64,000 nucleotides of DNA. It comes from Rhizophagus irregularis. Lineage: Eukaryota > Glomeromycota > Glomeromycetes > Glomerales > Glomeraceae. The notes below the pieces were generated by a model. The model was not told the DNA's origin, made no database searches, and worked only from the letters and a program-made list of their open reading frames with translations. Shown piece by piece: positions 60,130 to 64,000 of this stretch; the stretch's first letter is position 1; the number at the start of each line of letters is the position of its first letter. The DNA lies in NCBI RefSeq assembly GCF_026210795.1, contig NC_089447.1, forward strand, positions 870,501 to 934,500. Direction: 5' to 3'. The position numbers and the translations under genes are program-made.

Positions 60130-60507
60130 TGCATCATTGACTTTTTGACTGTATTAAAAGTATTACGGACATATTACAACAAATTAAAGGAAAGGTTTCA
60201 GACTTCAAATCTTAAAATGACATGATTTTACTGCTTAAAGTGTAAGAATGAAACTAAAACTGCTAATAAAATACAAGATATGACCACAAATGAAAGTTAT
60301 TGCTTACATGGTGATTATACAGTTTGTGGTATGCATAAGAACACTTTTACTGAAGTAGATTAGGTAATCAAAAAGAAGACCAAGAAGAAGAAGAAAGAAA
60401 CTGCAGCTAAAAGACATCAAACAGCTTATAATTGGCAGTGTAAGAAACTCAGACAAAAAATCTTAAAGTCTGATGACACGTGTAAGCAGAAAGGACTCCA
60501 ATTATGA
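60130..60507 (+). pseudogene. Small zinc-ribbon protein relic (DUF5679-like)
   Basis: Plus-strand frame with two internal stops. Coiled start (LTVLKVLRTYYNKLKERFQT), then FYCLKCKNETKTANKIQDMT, TNESYCLHGDYTVCGMHKN and a very basic Lys-rich tail ending before TGA at 60505-60507. The C-x2-C ... C-x2-C-like ribbon with a TTN link resembles small zinc-ribbon proteins found in large eukaryotic DNA viruses and Polinton-type elements. That resemblance is from memory of the motif and unconfirmed. It lies 18 bp from the Helitron relic, head to head with it. Confidence 0.45.
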
Positions 60508-60759
60508 TGGAAATGAATAATTCATATAATTATATAAAATTTACTAGTAGGTTAATTAGTTTTATACTTAATTAATATTATAAGTTAAAGTTGGATAATT
60601 TTAATAAGTAGCAATAATAAAAACATAAAATTTCAAATTAGTTTTCATGTAATTTTTATGGATTTTACAAAAATTTTATGAAAATCTATAAGAATTTTAT
60701 ATAATATAGCAAAAAAAATTTTGCCACTTATGTGGTAATTATTATATTTTAGCAAAATA

Positions 60760-62419
60760 CAGTCCCCTTGATATAACGAACCCTACGTTCTAGCTGATTA
60801 GATCTTCATTATAAATAACTTCATTAACACTATAACGAATTATTTAGTATAGTATAATGAATTCTTCGGTATAGATATGTCAGTCATACAGATCATATGA
60901 CTTGTCAATCTGATTTACCAATTATTCAATTTTTTTATTACTAATATTAGGTTTTTTTTTATTTATTTTATTGTAAAGAACTTTCTGAATTTTGAAATAG
61001 ATGCCTGGAATGAAAAATAAGTGGAGGTTTAGTTTTTTTATTAATTTCATTTAAGAATGTTTATTAATATTCTTTTTTTCTTTTTTTTTTCTTAGAGACG
61101 GCTTCTAGGTTTAAAAAACTAAAGTTTGTAGTTATTACGAACTTAGTTTTTTTGTTTTATTTTTTTTTACTAACCATTTTTATTTATTTATTTTTTTATA
61201 AGTTTCGGTGAGCTTTTAAGAATAGAAAAAAACTATTCATAGATATTACGAACTTAATTTTTTTTTGTTATTTTTTTTAATAAAGTAGAACAGTTTACTA
61301 ATCGTTATTTTTATTTATTTTATTTTTTATAGGTTTAGAATGGATTTTGATTGAAAAAGAGCTAAAATTCACAAATATTATGAACTTAGTTTTTTTTTTT
61401 TTTTATTAGTGATTAACAGTTCGTTATTTGATCTTATTTTATTTTTTTTTTAGGTTTCAGGTAGATTTTGATGGAAAAAGTGTTAAGAATCATAAGTATG
61501 AATCAAATCTTTCTTAGTCTTTTTTTTTTTTTGCTTTTTTTAATAAAGTGGACCGTTTTTATTTATTTCTTTTTATAGGTTTTGAGCAGACTTCTGATGG
61601 AAACTGAAAGAATTAACTAAGATTCATAAATATTAGTACGATTAAATCTTAATCTTTTTTTATTTTTTTAATAAAGTGGAACGGTTTACTAACTATCCTT
61701 TTTTTATTTTATAGACTTCGATTTGAGTGGATTTTCAAAGATGAAAAGAAGATTTGTAAGTATAAATATAAATCTTAGTCATTTTTTAGTTTTTTTATAA
61801 ATTTACTAACTGTTTTTATTGTTTTTTTTGGAAGTTTCAGTAGGTGGATAATATCAAAAGAAAAAACTTGCAACTAAACGAAACAGATTTATTTGCTTAG
61901 TACGTATTTAAAGAGATGTGGTAACATGTATGTATGAGTGTTTTTTTTATTAGAACATTTACTAACACTTTTAAATTTTTATAGAAATGAGCAATAAATT
62001 AACAAAATAAAGACATGAATTTATGGTTGTATTCTAATCAAAATTATTGTAAAAATTATTATTAATTAAAGAGAATACTATGTAATAATAATATAATTAA
62101 TAAATAAATTATATACAAATAAATAAATATTTTAAATAAATAAATATATAATAAATAAATAAAATTAATAAATAAATATTAAAAAATTCTTCATTTTACT
62201 GAAAAAAAAATTTGTTATAAAAAAATCTGTTATATTGAGTAGTATTTTATATATGCAATTTACTCACTTTACTTCATATTACATTATACACTATACAGTA
62301 AATAAATAGTAATTTCGTTATATTAAGGGTTTTTTTCATATTTAAATCGGTATCACACTAAAAATCCATTATATCATGTTATTCGCTATATCGAAGTTCA
62401 TTGTAAAGAGAGGTGACTG
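60760..62419. mobile_element. 1.66-kb pogo/Tigger-type element without a gene
   Basis: Ends CAGTCCCCTTGATATAACGA and (reverse complement) CAGTCACCTCTCTTTACAAT, flanked by TA (60758-60759 and 62420-62421). Both ends carry further TATARCGAA blocks. The CAGT start and TA duplication are typical of pogo/Tigger. The interior is not coding but a minisatellite. Confidence 0.75.
61010..61880 (+). repeat. ~120-bp degenerate minisatellite, 7-8 units
   Basis: Units start with TAGGTTT-like sequence at about 61107, 61200, 61330, 61452, 61576, 61713 and 61833. Each contains a diverged GATTTTGATGGAAAAAG block, a CATAAATATTACGAACTTAG block, a T-run, and AATAAAGTGGAACGGTTTAC. Spacing is 93-137 bp. Confidence 0.8.
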
Positions 62420-62519
62420 TACTTTAAAAATAAATTATACAATATAAATAAATAAAATTTTAAATTTCAGATTTTATTATATATAAATAATTATTACTAT
62501 AATAGTATTTTGCAAATAA

Positions 62520-63050
62520 TTCAGTTAAATCGAATCAATTCAAATTTGATTTAGGTTTGGTTTGATTCAATTTGATAGTTTTTGAATTTGAATCAAAAAA
62601 CAAAATTTAATTTGATTTTAAATCAAATTTGAATCAAATTTATTTGATTTGATCAAACTCAAATCAAACTGAATCAAATCTGAATTGTTTGAATCTAAAT
62701 TAAATCGTCAAATCAAATCAAATTGTCAAATCAAATTAAATTATTAAATCATCAAATTGTCAAATTGAATTAAATTATCAAATTATTAAATTGTCAAATT
62801 GTCAAATCGAATGTAATCAAATTGTCAAATTGAATTAAATCTCAAATTGAATTAAACTAAATTAACTTGAATCTCAAACTTATTAAACTTTATTTAATTC
62901 AAATCAGATTGAATCTAAATCAAATCAAATCAAATCAAATTTTAAATCAGATTTGAATAATTTGAATTTAAATTTAAAATTTTTAGATTTGATTTGACCA
63001 AATTAAATTCAAATTTAAACTGATTCAATTTAATTTGATTTGTGAGAAAC
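62520..63050. repeat. AAATCAAAT / ATTTGATTT motif array
   Basis: About 530 bp made almost entirely of short variants of AAATCAAAT, AATTGAATC and their complements on both strands. Non-coding; strongly self-complementary. Confidence 0.8.
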
Positions 63051-64000
63051 ATTACACCATAATAAATCATTGCTATTAGATCTGTATTGGCAAAATTATT
63101 GCATTTTAAAATTTTGTACTAAATTAAATCAATATTAATAATTGCAAATATTAATTTGGCTATAACTCTTGTATTACTTAAAATTATGCTGTATTGCTTT
63201 AACCATTAATTTTAAAGACATTAATCTATAACTCATAAAAGTTTCAAGTTTTATCCAAATTTCTGTAGTTTGCCCAAAGTTTCAAATTCTGATTAAGAAA
63301 TAATCAGCATATATTAATTAATTGAAAAATTCAGCCTAAACCTAACTTTGGCATTACATTTTATTTTGCCATAAAATTTTTATATTAAACTGTTAATACT
63401 TTAAACTATTAAATAAAATAATTTAATGTGATTTTTTTACACATTTATGGTTTGAAATAATGCTTCAAAGTTAAATGTGATGTCACATATATTATAATTG
63501 GTAAGTGATTGGTATGTAATAATAAACATGTCTGATATGCTGATTAGATAGTAAAGAAAATACTAGTAGTTTAGATAATAGATAATATGAAGTAGCAAGA
63601 AAAGAACTGAATACAGATGAGAATGATGATTACATTCTTCACAGATTTTACATCTATATTCCATTTTCTAAAAATACTATGCCATTAGATCAGCTGAAAT
63701 TCTCCATCTTTTTTATTCTATTATATGAATCTAACCAATCACTACGTCTATAATATATGTGGATATAAAAAAATGCTAATTATATATTATTTAGAATATC
63801 ACTAAACTGCAAAGCAATTCAGATGATATTTCAACATCCCTATCCAATAACTTTATGCTTCAATTGTTTCATATAAATAAAATAAATAAACTCAATAAGC
63901 TATTTATTAACATAGTATTTTACAATAAAATTTAATATAAAAAAATTTAGTATAATACTAAATAACGACGTAATGCATCAAGATTTCCTTATAATAATTA
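63051..64000. other. AT-rich end of window, nothing recognised
   Basis: No supported gene or element. Stops occur in all frames. Confidence 0.6.

Noticed and set aside
61010-61880. CRISPR-like spaced repeats
   Set aside because: Units are long, T-rich and highly diverged, with no constant repeat or unique spacers. A eukaryotic minisatellite.
1-64000. tRNA and rRNA genes
   Set aside because: I looked for TTCGA-type T-loop/B-box cores and cloverleaf-like stems and saw none that holds. No rRNA-like conserved block was seen either.

Overview
The window is very AT-rich, its real genes have short spliced introns of about 60-200 bp with TTTTAG-type acceptors, and most of its length is transposon-derived. 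A TKL-type kinase with the unusual HCD/DLG catalytic triplets, large FAR1-like MULE transposases, Tigger/pogo, Helitron and Crypton-like genes, and many MITEs together point to an early-diverging fungus, most likely a Glomeromycotina (Rhizophagus-like) nuclear genome. This assignment is an inference from family recognition; no database was searched.

Layout. 1-2400: a 5'-cut gene fragment faces a C2H2 zinc-finger gene broken by a 707-bp MULE-type MITE and a frameshift. 3896-19213: one minus-strand FAR1/MULE transposase pseudogene blown apart by nested insertions. Its C-terminal part holds a MITE (9-bp TSD), inside which sit a non-autonomous retroelement and a full-length but dead LINE (ORF1 with RRM and zinc knuckle; ORF2 with endonuclease, RT, RNase H). 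Both retroelements are inserted at the same 15-nt site. The LINE itself carries two further foldback elements. Three more MITEs interrupt the rest of the MULE gene. 19214-24764: AT-rich repeats, a 565-bp MITE, a dead Tc1 transposase and a Crypton-like tyrosine recombinase gene.

26227-35964 is the only clearly cellular island. It holds a TKL-like kinase (minus), divergently arranged with a P3A-type plasma-membrane H+-ATPase (10 exons, 985 aa), then a decayed unidentified gene and an intact dynein light intermediate chain (8 exons, 591 aa). 36918-39229: a dead Rad5/HLTF-type SNF2 helicase and a CxxC protein fragment. 40379-52389: a Tigger/CENP-B-type transposase pseudogene split by a 9.7-kb insertion that contains two further MULE pseudogenes and many MITEs. 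53515-54075: a FAR1 fragment. 55285-56607: an OTT_1508-like deaminase gene, open except for one in-frame stop. 56997-60507: a dead Helitron and a small zinc-ribbon fragment. 60760-62419: a pogo-like element holding a ~120-bp minisatellite. The rest is AT-rich repeat.

In almost every nested case the broken reading frame resumes on the far side of the insertion, so target-site duplications could be read directly and insertion order inferred. Nonsense changes in the dead elements are mostly CAA/CAG to TAA/TAG and TGG to TGA/TAG, the pattern expected from cytosine deamination.
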